NCBI RefSeq assembly: GCF_001648775.1
Contig: NZ_LVEJ01000001.1
Coordinates: 62,001-126,000, forward strand
Direction of reading: 5' to 3'
Source: Pseudomonas fluorescens
GTDB lineage: Bacteria > Pseudomonadota > Gammaproteobacteria > Pseudomonadales > Pseudomonadaceae
DNA length: 64,000 nt
Part shown: in pieces, positions 35,242 through 44,946 of the stretch
Numbering within the stretch: the stretch's first letter is position 1
Layout: the number at the start of each line of letters is the position of its first letter
Notes under the pieces: model-generated
The model's input: only the letters and a program-made list of their open reading frames with translations
What the model was told of the DNA's origin: nothing
The model's database searches: none
Position numbers and translations under genes: made by a program

Positions 35242-37551
35242 CTATTTGCGCAGCAGGCGCAAACCGTTGAACACCACCAACAGACTCACGCCCATGTCGG
35301 CGAACACCGCCATCCACATGGTGGCGAGTCCGGCAAAGGTTACCGCAAGAAAGATCGCTTTGATCACCAAGGCCAGCGCGATGTTCTGTTTCAGAATGCT
35401 CGCGGTGTTGCGCGACAAGCTGATAAACGCCGGGATCTTGCGCAGATCGTCGTCCATCAGGGCGACATCGGCAGTTTCGATCGCGGTATCGGTGCCTGCG
35501 GCAGCCATGGCGAAACCGATCTCTGCACGGGCCAGTGCCGGGGCGTCATTGATGCCATCGCCGACCATACCGACTCGCCGGCCCTGTGCATAAAGGTCTT
35601 CGATGGCTTGCAGCTTGTCGGTCGGCAGCAAGTCGCCACGCGCTTCGTCGATGCCAACCTGCGCGGCAATCGCCTGGGCGGTGTGGACGTTGTCGCCGGT
35701 GAGCATCAGGGTTTTCACCCCGAGTTCATGCAACTGACGGATCGCTTCGCGGCTGGTTTCCTTGACGGTATCGGCCACGGCGAACAGTGCCAGCGGGCCG
35801 GAGCTGTCGAGCAGCAGCACCACGGATTTGCCCTGTTTCTCCAGCGCGAAGAGTTTTTCTTCCAGTGCCGGCGAGCACAGGCCCAGTTCTTCAACCAGAC
35901 GATGGTTGCCCAAGTGGTAGGTCTGGCCGTTGATTTCGCCTTTGACGCCACGCCCGCCCAGCGCTTCGAAGTTATCCACAATCAAAGCTGCGAAGTTTTT
36001 ATCCACAGCGGCATTGGCGATGGCCAACGACACCGGGTGATCGGAGCGACCGGCCAACGCAGCGGCGATGGCCGGTGCCGTGGCGTCCGCCGTCGCGTCG
36101 AGGGACAGGTAATCGGTCTGCACCGGTTTGCCGTGGGTGATCGTGCCGGTTTTATCCAGCGCCAGATAATCGAGCTTGAAACCGCCTTCCAGGTACACGC
36201 CGCCCTTGACCAGAATGCCTTTGCGCGCGGCAGCGGCGAGGCCACTGACGATAGTCACCGGCGTCGAAATCACCAGTGCACATGGGCACGCGACCACCAG
36301 CAACACCAGCGCGCGGTAGATCCAGTCGAACCACACGGCGCCCATGAACAGCGGAGGAATGATCGCCACGGCCAAGGCAAACACGAACACCACAGGCGTG
36401 TAGATTTTCGAGAACTGATCGACGAAGCGCTGAGTCGGTGCGCGCGCGCCTTGAGCCTGTTCGACGGCGTGGATGATCCGCGCCAGGGTCGAGTTATTCG
36501 CTGCGGCGGTGACCGCGTATTCCAACGAACCGGCCTGGTTGATGGTGCCGGCGAAGACTTTGTCGCCGACGGTTTTTTCCACCGGCAGGCTTTCCCCGGT
36601 GATCGGCGCCTGATCGATGGTTGAACTGCCACTGACCACTTCACCGTCCAACGCAATGCGCTCGCCGGGTTTCACTCGTACGCGGGCGCCGAGTTCGACG
36701 CTTTTCACATCCTGTTCAATCCAGCTGCCGTCAGCCTGCAACACCGTGGCTTGCTCCGGCGTCATCTGCATCAAACCGCTGATCGCATTGCGCGCGCGGT
36801 CCAGCGAACGTGCTTCGATCAGCTCGGCGACGGTGAACAGGAACATCACCATCGCCGCTTCCGGCCACTGGCCGATGAGGATGGCACCGGTGACGGCGAT
36901 GCTCATCAGCGCGTTGATGTTGAGGTTGCGGTTCTTCAGGGCGATCCAGCCCTTTTTGTAAGTGCTCAGGCCACCGCTGAGGATCGACACCAGCGCGATG
37001 ATCGCGACCACCCAGGTCGGCGCGGCGTTGGTGAAGTGGATGACTTCGGCGGCAAGTGCGCCGACACCGGACAATGCCAACGGCCACCAATGTTTTTTCA
37101 CTGGCGCCGGGGCTGGCGCATCGACGCCCGCCTCCAGCGGCTCAGCGTGCATGCCGAGGGATTTGATCGCCTCGGTGATCGGCTCGGTACCCGGCAGATT
37201 GTGAGTCACGCCGAGTACACGGTTGATCAGATTGAATTCCAGTTGCTGCACACCGGCGAGTTTGCCGAGTTTGTTCTGGATCAACGTCTGCTCAGTCGGG
37301 CAGTCCATCGCCTCGATACGGAAACTGCTCAGCCGCGCATCGGCGCTGGTCTTTTCGCTCAGTTGCACCAACGCAGGCGCGGCAGCTGTCGACGAGCAGC
37401 AGGAGTCTTCGTGCGCATGAACCGGTGCCGGTGCTGCGACTTTCGACCCACAGCAAGAGTCGCCGCCATGGGAATGCTTATGCACAGGCTGCAATTTATG
37501 ACTGTGATCGTGGCCGTCGCCGGGCTTATGGGTGTGCTGGGAATCGCTCAT
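35242..37551 (-). CDS. cadA: Cd2+/Zn2+/Pb2+-exporting P1B-type ATPase
   Basis: 769 residues. The N-terminus is rich in His and Cys (HTHKPGDGHDHSHK, then two DSCC motifs), acting as a soft-metal sponge. A metal-binding-like domain follows with MDCPTEQ, where Glu replaces the usual second Cys. The membrane CPC motif is VVACPCALVISTP, the phosphorylated aspartate is in DKTGTITHG, and the hinge motif is GDGINDAPALARA. It pumps Cd2+, Zn2+ and Pb2+ from cytoplasm to periplasm. It is divergent from cadR, which controls it through the operator at 37588-37610. Confidence 0.94.
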   Translation of the reverse strand: MSDSQHTHKPGDGHDHSHKLQPVHKHSHGGDSCCGSKVAAPAPVHAHEDSCCSSTAAAPALVQLSEKTSADARLSSFRIEAMDCPTEQTLIQNKLGKLAGVQQLEFNLINRVLGVTHNLPGTEPITEAIKSLGMHAEPLEAGVDAPAPAPVKKHWWPLALSGVGALAAEVIHFTNAAPTWVVAIIALVSILSGGLSTYKKGWIALKNRNLNINALMSIAVTGAILIGQWPEAAMVMFLFTVAELIEARSLDRARNAISGLMQMTPEQATVLQADGSWIEQDVKSVELGARVRVKPGERIALDGEVVSGSSTIDQAPITGESLPVEKTVGDKVFAGTINQAGSLEYAVTAAANNSTLARIIHAVEQAQGARAPTQRFVDQFSKIYTPVVFVFALAVAIIPPLFMGAVWFDWIYRALVLLVVACPCALVISTPVTIVSGLAAAARKGILVKGGVYLEGGFKLDYLALDKTGTITHGKPVQTDYLSLDATADATAPAIAAALAGRSDHPVSLAIANAAVDKNFAALIVDNFEALGGRGVKGEINGQTYHLGNHRLVEELGLCSPALEEKLFALEKQGKSVVLLLDSSGPLALFAVADTVKETSREAIRQLHELGVKTLMLTGDNVHTAQAIAAQVGIDEARGDLLPTDKLQAIEDLYAQGRRVGMVGDGINDAPALARAEIGFAMAAAGTDTAIETADVALMDDDLRKIPAFISLSRNTASILKQNIALALVIKAIFLAVTFAGLATMWMAVFADMGVSLLVVFNGLRLLRK

Positions 37552-37581
37552 TGGTCGCGTCCATGAAGGTGCCTGTTGCCA

Positions 37582-37612
37582 AGTAAAGACCCTGTAGCCA
37601 CTATAGGGTCAA
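37582..37612 (-). promoter_or_regulatory. cadA promoter with CadR operator
   Basis: The dyad GACCCTGTAG (37588-37597) and CTATAGGGTC (37601-37610) lies inside a stretched promoter. Read on the minus strand, TTGACC is the -35, with a 19-20 bp spacer to a TTTACT/TTACTT -10. The over-long spacer containing the dyad is the hallmark of MerR-type activation. The sequence is nearly the same as the known P. putida cadA promoter. Confidence 0.88.
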
Positions 37613-37635
37613 GCACCCTTTTGGAGATTGTCGTC

Positions 37636-38085
37636 ATGAAGATCGGAGAACTGGCCAAACTGACCGATTGCGCCGTGGAAACCATCCGTTACTACGAGCG
37701 CGAAAACCTGTTGCCGGAGCCGGCCCGCAGCGACGGCAACTACCGCGTCTACACCCAGGCCCACGCCGAACGCCTGACCTTCATCCGCAACTGCCGCACC
37801 CTCGACATGACCCTCGAAGAGATTCGCAGTTTGCTGACCTTGCGCGACAGCCCGCAGGATCAATGCGAAAGCGTGAATGCGTTGATCGACGAACATATCC
37901 AGCATGTGAAGGCGCGGATTGATGGGTTGTTGGCGTTGCAGACACAACTGCTCGACTTGCGCCAACGCTGTGGCGAAGGACCGGATGCGGAGCAGTGCGG
38001 GATTTTGCAGCGGCTGGAAGTGAGTGGCGGGGTTGTCGCGACCGAAGTCGAACACTCCCACGTAGGCCGCAGCCACGGCCATTGA
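37636..38085 (+). CDS. cadR: MerR-family cadmium-responsive regulator
   Basis: 149 residues from ATG 37636 (MKIGELAKLTDC). The DNA-binding domain is typical MerR (ETIRYYERENLLPEP, NYRVYTQAHAERLTFIRNCRTL), followed by a long dimerisation helix. Metal-sensing cysteines are in QCESVN and RQRCGEGPDAEQCGIL. The C-terminus carries an extra histidine-rich tail (EHSHVGRSHGH), known in Pseudomonas CadR as a second metal site. It activates cadA through the adjacent dyad and represses itself. Confidence 0.94.
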   Translation: MKIGELAKLTDCAVETIRYYERENLLPEPARSDGNYRVYTQAHAERLTFIRNCRTLDMTLEEIRSLLTLRDSPQDQCESVNALIDEHIQHVKARIDGLLALQTQLLDLRQRCGEGPDAEQCGILQRLEVSGGVVATEVEHSHVGRSHGH

Positions 38086-38101
38086 GCCCAACACAAAACA
38101 C

Positions 38102-38191
38102 TGTGGGAGCGAGCTTGCTCGCGAAAGCGGTGGTTCAGTCGACACTTCTATCAACTGACACTCCGCTTTCGCGAGCAAGCTCGCTCCCACA
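38102..38191. repeat. REPIN 9
   Basis: An inverted REP pair between the convergent cadR and thyA genes. Confidence 0.95.
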
Positions 38192-38210
38192 GGGGGGTGC
38201 GTACTACTTG

Positions 38211-39182
38211 TCAGACCGCCATTGGCGCGGTCATTGGCGCGTGGTGCTCATAACCTTCCAGCGAAAAATCGCTCGGCTCGACCAGCTCCAGCCATTCCGG
38301 CTGATACACGCCCGTCTTGGCAAACTCCGGCACGCGGTCGGAGATCTTCAGCTTAGGCATGGCGAACGGCTCGCGCTTGAGCTGTTCGTTGAGCATGTCC
38401 AGATGGTTCTCGTAGACGTGCGCATCTCCGATGAAATAGGTGAACCAGCGCGGCGTGTAGCCGGTCAGGCGACCGATCAGGCTCAGCAGCGCGGCACCTT
38501 CGGTGAGGTTGAACGGCGTGCCCAGGCCCAGATCGTTGGAGCGGATGTAGAGGGTCAGAGAAATCTCTTTGGTCTCGACATTCGGGTGGAACTGGTACAA
38601 CAGATGGCACGGCGGCAGGGCCATTTCATCCAGCTGCGCGACGTTCCAGCCGTGGAACAGAATGCGGCGGCTGCCCGGATCGTTGATGATCGTGTCGACG
38701 CACTGACGCACCTGATCGATGGCTTTGTACAGCACCACGTAAGCCTGGCCGTCTTCTTCGCCCTGAGCGATCTGCTTGTAGCCGTTGCTCAGGGTTTGTT
38801 CGATGGCAGCGCTGTTGCTCAGCGGGATCTGCTTGTACGCCGGCCATTTGCGCCATTGCACGCCGTAGATTTCGCCGAGGTCGTCGTCGCCCTGACGGAA
38901 CGGGTTGGCCAGCCACTGCGCGTTTTCGTTGGCGTTCTGGTCCCAGACCTTGCAGCCCAGCGCACGGAATTCAGCGGCATTGTTCACGCCACGGAGAAAC
39001 CCGCACATCTCGCCGATGGCCGATTTGAAGGCCATTTTGCGCGTGGTGATCGCCGGAAAACCTTCCTGCAGATCGAAACGCAGCATCGCCCCCGGGAAAC
39101 TGATGGTGTTGATGCCGGTGCGGTTGGCTTGCTTGGTGCCGTTCTGAATGACGTGCGAGACCAGTTCGAGATATTGCTTCAT
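38211..39182 (-). CDS. thyA: Thymidylate synthase, long form
   Basis: 323 residues, against 264 for E. coli ThyA. It methylates dUMP to dTMP using methylene-tetrahydrofolate. Catalytic cysteine: [12 protein letters not shown]. Other landmarks: [32 protein letters not shown], and the C-terminal half with [14 protein letters not shown]. The extra ~55 residues fall in the middle, roughly residues 88-150 ([17 protein letters not shown] to [14 protein letters not shown]), the location of the insertion in Lactobacillus casei-type enzymes. It is 50 bp downstream of lgt in the same direction. Confidence 0.95.
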   Translation of the reverse strand: MKQYLELVSHVIQNGTKQANRTGINTISFPGAMLRFDLQEGFPAITTRKMAFKSAIGEMCGFLRGVNNAAEFRALGCKVWDQNANENAQWLANPFRQGDDDLGEIYGVQWRKWPAYKQIPLSNSAAIEQTLSNGYKQIAQGEEDGQAYVVLYKAIDQVRQCVDTIINDPGSRRILFHGWNVAQLDEMALPPCHLLYQFHPNVETKEISLTLYIRSNDLGLGTPFNLTEGAALLSLIGRLTGYTPRWFTYFIGDAHVYENHLDMLNEQLKREPFAMPKLKISDRVPEFAKTGVYQPEWLELVEPSDFSLEGYEHHAPMTAPMAV

Positions 39183-39203
39183 GAGTTACCTGTGTCCTTT
39201 GAG

Positions 39204-39224
39204 CCCCGGCGTCGCGCGCCGGGG
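39204..39224. other. Stem-loop between lgt and thyA
   Basis: CCCCGGC (39204-39210) pairs with GCCGGGG (39218-39224) around a 7-nt loop. There is no T-tract on the minus strand, so it probably modulates rather than ends the lgt-thyA transcript. Confidence 0.4.
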
Positions 39225-39232
39225 TTCGTAGT

Positions 39233-40048
39233 TTAAGCCGTCGGTGCGAGCGGTGCTGCCGGCGCGCGACGATAGGCCAGCCAGATCAGGAACAGCCCGC
39301 CGACGATCATCGGCACGCAGAGCACCTGGCCCATGGTCAGCCAGTTCCACGCCAAGTAGCCCAGCTGCGCATCCGGCACGCGGACGAATTCGACGATGAA
39401 ACGGAAGATGCCATAGAACAGCGCGAACATGCCCGACACGGCCATGGTCGGACGCGGTTTGCGCGAGAAAATCCACAGGATCAGGAACAACGCCACGCCT
39501 TCGAGCGCGAACTGATACAGCTGCGACGGGTGACGCGGCAGCTGCGCCGGATCGCTGAATGGCGGGAAGACCATGGCCCACGGCACGTCGGTGGCCTTGC
39601 CCCACAGCTCGGCGTTGATGAAGTTACCGATACGCCCGGCGCCCAGACCGATCGGCACCATTGGTGCAACGAAGTCCATCAACTGGAAGAACGACTTGCC
39701 GTTGCGCTTGCCGAACCACAAGGCCGCGAGCATCACGCCGATGAAACCGCCGTGGAACGACATGCCGCCCTTCCACACTTCGAAAATCAGCGTCGGGTTG
39801 GCCAGGTAGGCGCTCAGATCGTAGAACAGCACATAGCCCAGACGTCCGCCGACGATCACGCCCATCGATAGCCAGAACACCAGATCGGAGAGTTTCTCCT
39901 TGGTCCAGGTCGGGTCGAAACGGTTGAGCCGGCTTGATGCCAGCAGCCACGCACCGCCGATGCCGACGAGGTACATGAGACCGTACCAGTGGATTTTCAG
40001 CGGACCGATGGCCAGGGCCACCGGGTCGATCTGCGGGTAAGGCAGCAT
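39233..40048 (-). CDS. lgt: Prolipoprotein diacylglyceryl transferase
   Basis: 271 residues with seven membrane segments. It transfers diacylglycerol from phosphatidylglycerol to the lipobox cysteine of prolipoproteins at the inner membrane. The Lgt signature [13 protein letters not shown] is present, with the conserved HGGFIGV (in [18 protein letters not shown]) and the [15 protein letters not shown] motif. It probably shares a transcript with thyA, as in many gamma-proteobacteria. Confidence 0.96.
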   Translation of the reverse strand: MLPYPQIDPVALAIGPLKIHWYGLMYLVGIGGAWLLASSRLNRFDPTWTKEKLSDLVFWLSMGVIVGGRLGYVLFYDLSAYLANPTLIFEVWKGGMSFHGGFIGVMLAALWFGKRNGKSFFQLMDFVAPMVPIGLGAGRIGNFINAELWGKATDVPWAMVFPPFSDPAQLPRHPSQLYQFALEGVALFLILWIFSRKPRPTMAVSGMFALFYGIFRFIVEFVRVPDAQLGYLAWNWLTMGQVLCVPMIVGGLFLIWLAYRRAPAAPLAPTA

Positions 40049-40127
40049 TGCGACTCCTCGTTAGAGTTGAAACCAAAATTCCCGGGCGACGCTGCCACCT
40101 CAGGATTAAGCCAGGATTGCGACGCGG

Positions 40128-40910
40128 TTAAAGCAGGAAGCTCAAACCCACGCTGAACAGCAAAGCGGCGAACAGCCGTTTCAGCAAGCGCGGCGACAAC
40201 CGATGCGCCAAACGCGCGCCGATGCGGGCGAAGACCATGCTGGTCAGGGCGATGCCCAACAGCGCCGGCAAATACACAAAACCGAGACTATGCGGCGGCA
40301 ACAACGGATCGTGCCACCCCAGAATCATGAAACTTAATGCACTGACCAGCGCGATTGGCAGACCGCAGGCCGACGAAGTCGCCACCGCTTGCTGCATCGG
40401 CACGCTGCGCCAGGTCAGGAACGGCACGGTCAACGAACCACCACCGACGCCAAAAATCGCCGAGGCCCAACCAATGATGCTGCCGGCCACGGTCAGACCG
40501 AGTTTACCCGGCACCGTTCGGCTGGCCTTGGGTTTGATGTCCAGCGCCAGTTGCACCGAGATGATCAAAGCGAATACGCCGATAATCTTTTGCAGGTGAG
40601 GCCCGGAAATTGCCTCAGCGGTCAACGCACCGAAACCTGCACCGAGCAGAATGCCGACGGCCATCCACCTGAAGATCGGCCAGCGCACCGCGCCGCGTCG
40701 GTGATGCTCTCGTACGGCGTTGACCGAGGTGAAGATGATCGTCGCCAGCGACGTGCCGACCGCCAGATGGGTGAGGATCGACTGATCAAAGCCCTGCAAG
40801 GTAAAACTGAACACCAGCACCGGGACGATAATGATCCCGCCGCCAACCCCGAACAGCCCGGCCAGCACGCCCGCACAGGCGCCCAGCGCCAGATAGAGCA
40901 GAAATTCCAT
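40128..40910 (-). CDS. TauE/SafE-family sulfite exporter-like permease
   Basis: 260 residues from the ATG at 40910, preceded by GGAGA at 6 nt; the frame is open for another 350 bp, but that part is not membrane-like. Seven to eight hydrophobic helices and the two repeated glycine motifs of the family are seen (LAGLFGVGGGIIIVPVLV and IIGWASAIFGVGGGSLTVPFL). Members export sulfite, sulfoacetate or other organosulfur anions. Substrate unknown. It lies 79 bp upstream of lgt in the same direction. Confidence 0.88.
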   Translation of the reverse strand: MEFLLYLALGACAGVLAGLFGVGGGIIIVPVLVFSFTLQGFDQSILTHLAVGTSLATIIFTSVNAVREHHRRGAVRWPIFRWMAVGILLGAGFGALTAEAISGPHLQKIIGVFALIISVQLALDIKPKASRTVPGKLGLTVAGSIIGWASAIFGVGGGSLTVPFLTWRSVPMQQAVATSSACGLPIALVSALSFMILGWHDPLLPPHSLGFVYLPALLGIALTSMVFARIGARLAHRLSPRLLKRLFAALLFSVGLSFLL

Positions 40911-41042
40911 GACCGTCTCCCCAGACCGCATCCGCAAAACCGGAGCGGCATGGTAACGGATGCACACCCTTTGGCTCCACTGGCGATGGATGCACGGACG
41001 CGGGATGCGTAGAGTGAGCAAAAAACACACAAGGACCACCTT

Positions 41043-41789
41043 ATGTGCCTGATCGTTTTCGCCTGGCGCCCGGGCCATGCCCGGCCGCTGATCGTCGCGG
41101 CCAACCGTGACGAGTTCTACGCTCGGCCGAGCCTGCCACTGGCGCAGTGGCCGGAGGCGCCGCATGTGCATGCCGGACGTGATCTTGAGGCTGGCGGGAC
41201 TTGGCTGGGAATCGGCGCCAACGGGCGCTTTGCTGCGCTGACCAATATTCGTGATCCGCATCAGCCGCCGGCGCGCAAATCGCGGGGTGAGCTGGTGGCG
41301 CGGTTTCTGACCGGCGAATCGTCAATTGATGATTATTTGAACGATGTGGTCGGGCGTGCGCCGGAATATGCCGGGTTCAATCTGCTGCTGGGTAATAGCC
41401 ATGAGCTGTGGCATTTCAATGCGCGGATGTCGGAGCCGGTGATGCTCGCGGCCGGCGTTTACGGGCTATCCAATGCCGGGCTGGATACGCCGTGGCCGAA
41501 ACTGCTCAAGGCCAGGGCTGCGTTGAATGCGGTGCTGGATGATCCGACGCCTGCGCAGCTGTTGGCGTTATTGAGTGATGCGCAAACGGCGCCGTTTGCC
41601 GAGCTGCCGGATACCGGGGTGGGTTTGGCGACGGAGTCATTGTTGTCGAGTGTGTTTATTGCCAGCCAGAGTTATGGGACGCGGGCGAGTACGGCGTTGA
41701 TTGTGCAGGCGGACGGGACGCGGCGGATGGTGGAGCGGAGTTTTGGGCCGTATGGCGGGCATTTGGGCGAGGTGGAGATATCAGCTTAA
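41043..41789 (+). CDS. NRDE (TANGO2-like) family protein
   Basis: 248 residues beginning MCLIVFAW, with the defining NRDE motif in VAANRDEFYARPSLPL and GGTWLGIGANGRFAALTNIRDP. It resembles the Ntn-hydrolase fold, with Cys2 as potential nucleophile. Eukaryotic TANGO2 has been linked to haem or lipid handling, but the bacterial role is not settled. It is divergent from the TauE permease and convergent with ptsP across a repeat element. Confidence 0.85.
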   Translation: MCLIVFAWRPGHARPLIVAANRDEFYARPSLPLAQWPEAPHVHAGRDLEAGGTWLGIGANGRFAALTNIRDPHQPPARKSRGELVARFLTGESSIDDYLNDVVGRAPEYAGFNLLLGNSHELWHFNARMSEPVMLAAGVYGLSNAGLDTPWPKLLKARAALNAVLDDPTPAQLLALLSDAQTAPFAELPDTGVGLATESLLSSVFIASQSYGTRASTALIVQADGTRRMVERSFGPYGGHLGEVEISA

Positions 41790-41796
41790 GAGCCAA

Positions 41797-42010
41797 CCCT
41801 CACCCCAGCCCTCTCCCAGAGGGAGAGGGGGCCGACCGCGGTGTCTTGAGCCGTACATCGACCTGAAAAACCGAGTCGATTATGGACTCAGCAGCACCTT
41901 CACTCGGTGCGGGTCGATCATGGATTCAGCACAGCACTTTCAAGTCGGCGGAGTTCTGCAGCAACCCCCAATCAGTCCCCTCTCCCTTTGGGAGAGGGTT
42001 AGGGTGAGGG
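41797..42010. repeat. CCCTCACCC-bounded repeat element, copy B
   Basis: It begins CCCTCACCCCAGCCCTCTCCC 8 nt after the NRDE stop and ends GGGAGAGGGTTAGGGTGAGGG 12 nt before the ptsP stop. The interior includes ATCGACCTGAAAA and TCGATTATGGACTC, shared in part with copies C and D. Confidence 0.85.
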
Positions 42011-42021
42011 GCTTTTGATCT

Positions 42022-44301
42022 TCAGAGGGCCTTGACGACCGCTGGCGGATTGATCTTCGACAACCCAAGGTTCTTCAGCGCCAATTGCAGCGAGCTGTGG
42101 ATAACTTGCGGGTTATCGATGGTCATCAGCTCAGCCAACAACTCCTTGGCCTTGCTCAGATTGACCTGCCGCAACATCCACTTCACCTTCGGCAGGTTGG
42201 TGGCGTTCATCGACAGGCTGTCAAAACCCATCGCCATCAACAGCACTGCCGCTGCCGGATCACCGGCCATCTCGCCGCAGATACTCACCGGTTTGCCTTC
42301 GGCATGGGCATCGCGCACCACGGTTTGCAGCGCTTGCAGCACCGCCGGGTGCAGGTAGTCGTAGAGATCGGCAACACGCGGGTTGTTGCGGTCGACCGCC
42401 AGCAGATACTGGGTCAAGTCGTTGGAGCCGACGGACAGGAAGTCGACCATCCGCGCCAGTTCCTTGGTCTGGTACACCGCCGCTGGAATCTCGATCATCA
42501 CGCCAATCGGCGGCATCGGCACATCGGTGCCTTCGTCGCGCACTTCGCCCCAGGCCCGGTGGATCAGGTGCAGGGCTTCTTCGAGTTCGTGGGTGCCGGA
42601 GATCATCGGCAGCAGAATCCGCAGGTTGTTCAGGCCTTCGCTGGCCTTGAGCATCGCGCGGGTTTGCACCAGGAAGATTTCCGGGTGGTCGAGGGTCACG
42701 CGAATGCCGCGCCAGCCGAGGAACGGGTTGTCTTCCTTGATCGGGAAGTACGACAGCGACTTGTCACCGCCGATGTCGAGGCTGCGCATGGTCACCGGTT
42801 GCGGGTGGAACGCGGCGAGCTGCTCACGGTAGATCGCCAGTTGCTCCTTCTCGCTCGGGAAGCGCTGGTTGATCATGAACGGCACTTCGGTGCGGTACAG
42901 GCCGACACCTTCGGCACCACGCTTCTGCGCCCTTGCCACATCGGCCAGCAGGCCGGTGTTGACCCACAACGGCATGCGGTGGCCATCGAGGGTCACGCAC
43001 GGCAGGTCGCGCAGGGTGTCGAGGCCCAGCGCCAGTTGTTTCTCTTCTTCGACGACTTCGGCGAACTGTTTGCGCAGCACTTCGCTCGGGTTGGTGTAAA
43101 CCTCGCCGCGTGTGCCGTCGACGATCATTTCGATACCGTCGACCTTGGCGTACGGCAGGTCGACCAGACCCATCACCGTCGGAATGCCCATCGCCCGGGC
43201 GAGGATCGCGACGTGCGAGTTACCCGAGCCGAGCACCGACACCAGACCGACCAGCGTGCCTTCCGGCACCTCGCCGAGCATGGCCGGCGTCAGTTCTTCG
43301 CTGACCAGAATGGTTTTTTCCGGGTAGACCAGGTTCTGCTGGCGCTCTTCCTGCAAGTAGGCGAGCAGGCGGCGACCGAGGTCTTTGACGTCCGATGCAC
43401 GCTCACGCAGATAGGCGTCGTCCATCAGTTCGAAACGGTTGACGTGTTCCGTGACCACCTGACGCAGCGCGCCCTGGGCCCACTGGCCAGTCTTGATCAC
43501 GGTGGTGATTTCGCTGCCCAGCGAGGCATCGTCGAGCATCATCAGGTAGACGTCGAACAGCGCGCGCTCTTCCGGACGCAGCTGCGTCGCCAGCTTGGCG
43601 GACAACGCCCGCATGTCGGCGCGCACGCCTTCGATGGCGGTCTTGAACAGCGCCAGCTCAGCGTCGATGTCGGTGATGTTTTTATCGGGCACCACGTCGA
43701 GATCGGCCGGTGGCAACATGACCACCGCCGTACCGACCGCTGCACCCGGCGAACCCGGTACGCCGACGAACTTGGCTTCCTGAATGCCTTTGCCCTGACG
43801 ACCCAGACCACGGATCGAACCGGTGGCCTCGGCGTGGGCGATTACGCCGGCGAGCTGCGCGCTCATGGTCACGAGAAAGGCTTCTTCACCTTCATCGAAC
43901 TGGCGGCGTTCTTTTTGCTGGATGACCAACACGCCGACGACGCGGCGGTGGTGAATGATCGGTGCACCGAGGAACGAGGCGTAGCGCTCTTCACCGGTTT
44001 CGGCGAAGTAGCGATAGCGCGGGTGATCCGCAGCGTTTTCGAGGTTCAGGGGTTCTTCACGCGTGCCGACCAGGCCGACCAGACCTTCGTTGGGTGCCAT
44101 GCTGACCTTGCCGATCGAGCGCTTGTTCAAGCCCTCGGTGGCCATCAGGACGAAGCGGTTGGTCTCGGGATCAAGCAGGTAGACCGAGCAGACCTGGCTG
44201 CCCATGGCCTCTTTGACGCGCAACACAATAATCCCCAACGCCGCCTTGAGATCCTTGGCGGAGTTAACTTCCTGGACGATCTTGCGCAGCGTATTGAGCA
44301 T
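42022..44301 (-). CDS. ptsP: Nitrogen PTS enzyme I (PtsP)
   Basis: 759 residues. A GAF domain (about residues 1-150; LGIIVLRVKEAMGSQVCSVY) is fused to PEP-phosphotransferase enzyme I. The phosphorylated histidine is in GSGNSHVAILARAMGIP. The PEP-binding barrel has GLYRTEVPFM, SLDIGGDKSLSYF, and CGEMAGDPAAA with the active-site Cys. It starts the nitrogen-related phosphorelay (PtsP to NPr to PtsN), which in pseudomonads tunes potassium and carbon storage and virulence. It is encoded 22 nt after rppH, an arrangement conserved from E. coli to Pseudomonas. Confidence 0.95.
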   Translation of the reverse strand: MLNTLRKIVQEVNSAKDLKAALGIIVLRVKEAMGSQVCSVYLLDPETNRFVLMATEGLNKRSIGKVSMAPNEGLVGLVGTREEPLNLENAADHPRYRYFAETGEERYASFLGAPIIHHRRVVGVLVIQQKERRQFDEGEEAFLVTMSAQLAGVIAHAEATGSIRGLGRQGKGIQEAKFVGVPGSPGAAVGTAVVMLPPADLDVVPDKNITDIDAELALFKTAIEGVRADMRALSAKLATQLRPEERALFDVYLMMLDDASLGSEITTVIKTGQWAQGALRQVVTEHVNRFELMDDAYLRERASDVKDLGRRLLAYLQEERQQNLVYPEKTILVSEELTPAMLGEVPEGTLVGLVSVLGSGNSHVAILARAMGIPTVMGLVDLPYAKVDGIEMIVDGTRGEVYTNPSEVLRKQFAEVVEEEKQLALGLDTLRDLPCVTLDGHRMPLWVNTGLLADVARAQKRGAEGVGLYRTEVPFMINQRFPSEKEQLAIYREQLAAFHPQPVTMRSLDIGGDKSLSYFPIKEDNPFLGWRGIRVTLDHPEIFLVQTRAMLKASEGLNNLRILLPMISGTHELEEALHLIHRAWGEVRDEGTDVPMPPIGVMIEIPAAVYQTKELARMVDFLSVGSNDLTQYLLAVDRNNPRVADLYDYLHPAVLQALQTVVRDAHAEGKPVSICGEMAGDPAAAVLLMAMGFDSLSMNATNLPKVKWMLRQVNLSKAKELLAELMTIDNPQVIHSSLQLALKNLGLSKINPPAVVKAL

Positions 44302-44323
44302 GGCTCGGGGTCGAACTCCGTCG

Positions 44324-44803
44324 TCAGTCGCGCGCTAAAAGGCGCGGGGCAAGCTCTTTGAGGGCGCGGCGATACACCTCGCGCTTGAATGTCACCACCT
44401 GGCCCAACGGATACCAATAGCTGACCCAGCGCCAGCCATCGAACTCCGGTTTACCGGTCAAATCCATCCGCACCCGCTGCTCGTTGGAGATCAGGCGCAG
44501 GAGAAACCATTTCTGTTTCTGGCCGATGCACAGCGGTTGGCTGTGCGTACGCACCAGACGTTGCGGCAAACGATAGCGCAACCAGCCCCGAGTACAGGCC
44601 AGTATTTCAACATCTTCACGTTCCAGGCCAACTTCTTCGTTCAGCTCGCGGTACAAGGCGTCTTCCGGCGTCTCTTCAGGGTTGATTCCCCCTTGCGGAA
44701 ACTGCCAGGCATCTTGATTGATACGGCGAGCCCATAGCACCTGGCCGGCGTCATTCGTCAGAATGATCCCGACATTGGGGCGGAAACCATCGGGGTCGAT
44801 CAC
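44324..44803 (-). CDS. rppH: RNA pyrophosphohydrolase
   Basis: 159 residues using the GTG at 44803, read as (M)[14 protein letters not shown], with GAGGTT about 8 nt upstream; an in-frame ATG at 44863 would add 20 unconserved residues. It is a Nudix hydrolase that converts 5'-triphosphate mRNA ends to monophosphate, triggering RNase E decay. The Nudix box is [22 protein letters not shown] (in two parts, ending REL-EEVG). It forms an operon with ptsP. Confidence 0.95.
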
Positions 44804-44946
44804 GGGCACAACCTCGCAAACGCATGTCGCCGCATTGTTCCACAAAGGTTGATAAGGCGGCAACGAAGCTTCCTACCTTATGTGCACTCTTGTGAAAAGA
44901 CCGTATTCTTGTTGCCTTTTTACAGACTTATCAGTGGGTAACTGCA

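Noticed and set aside
40911..41261. N-terminal extension of the TauE permease
   Set aside because: Not membrane-like, overlaps the divergent NRDE gene, and a good ribosome site precedes the ATG at 40910.
42085..44361. 758-codon open frame on the plus strand
   Set aside because: Antisense shadow of ptsP, which has complete domains on the minus strand.
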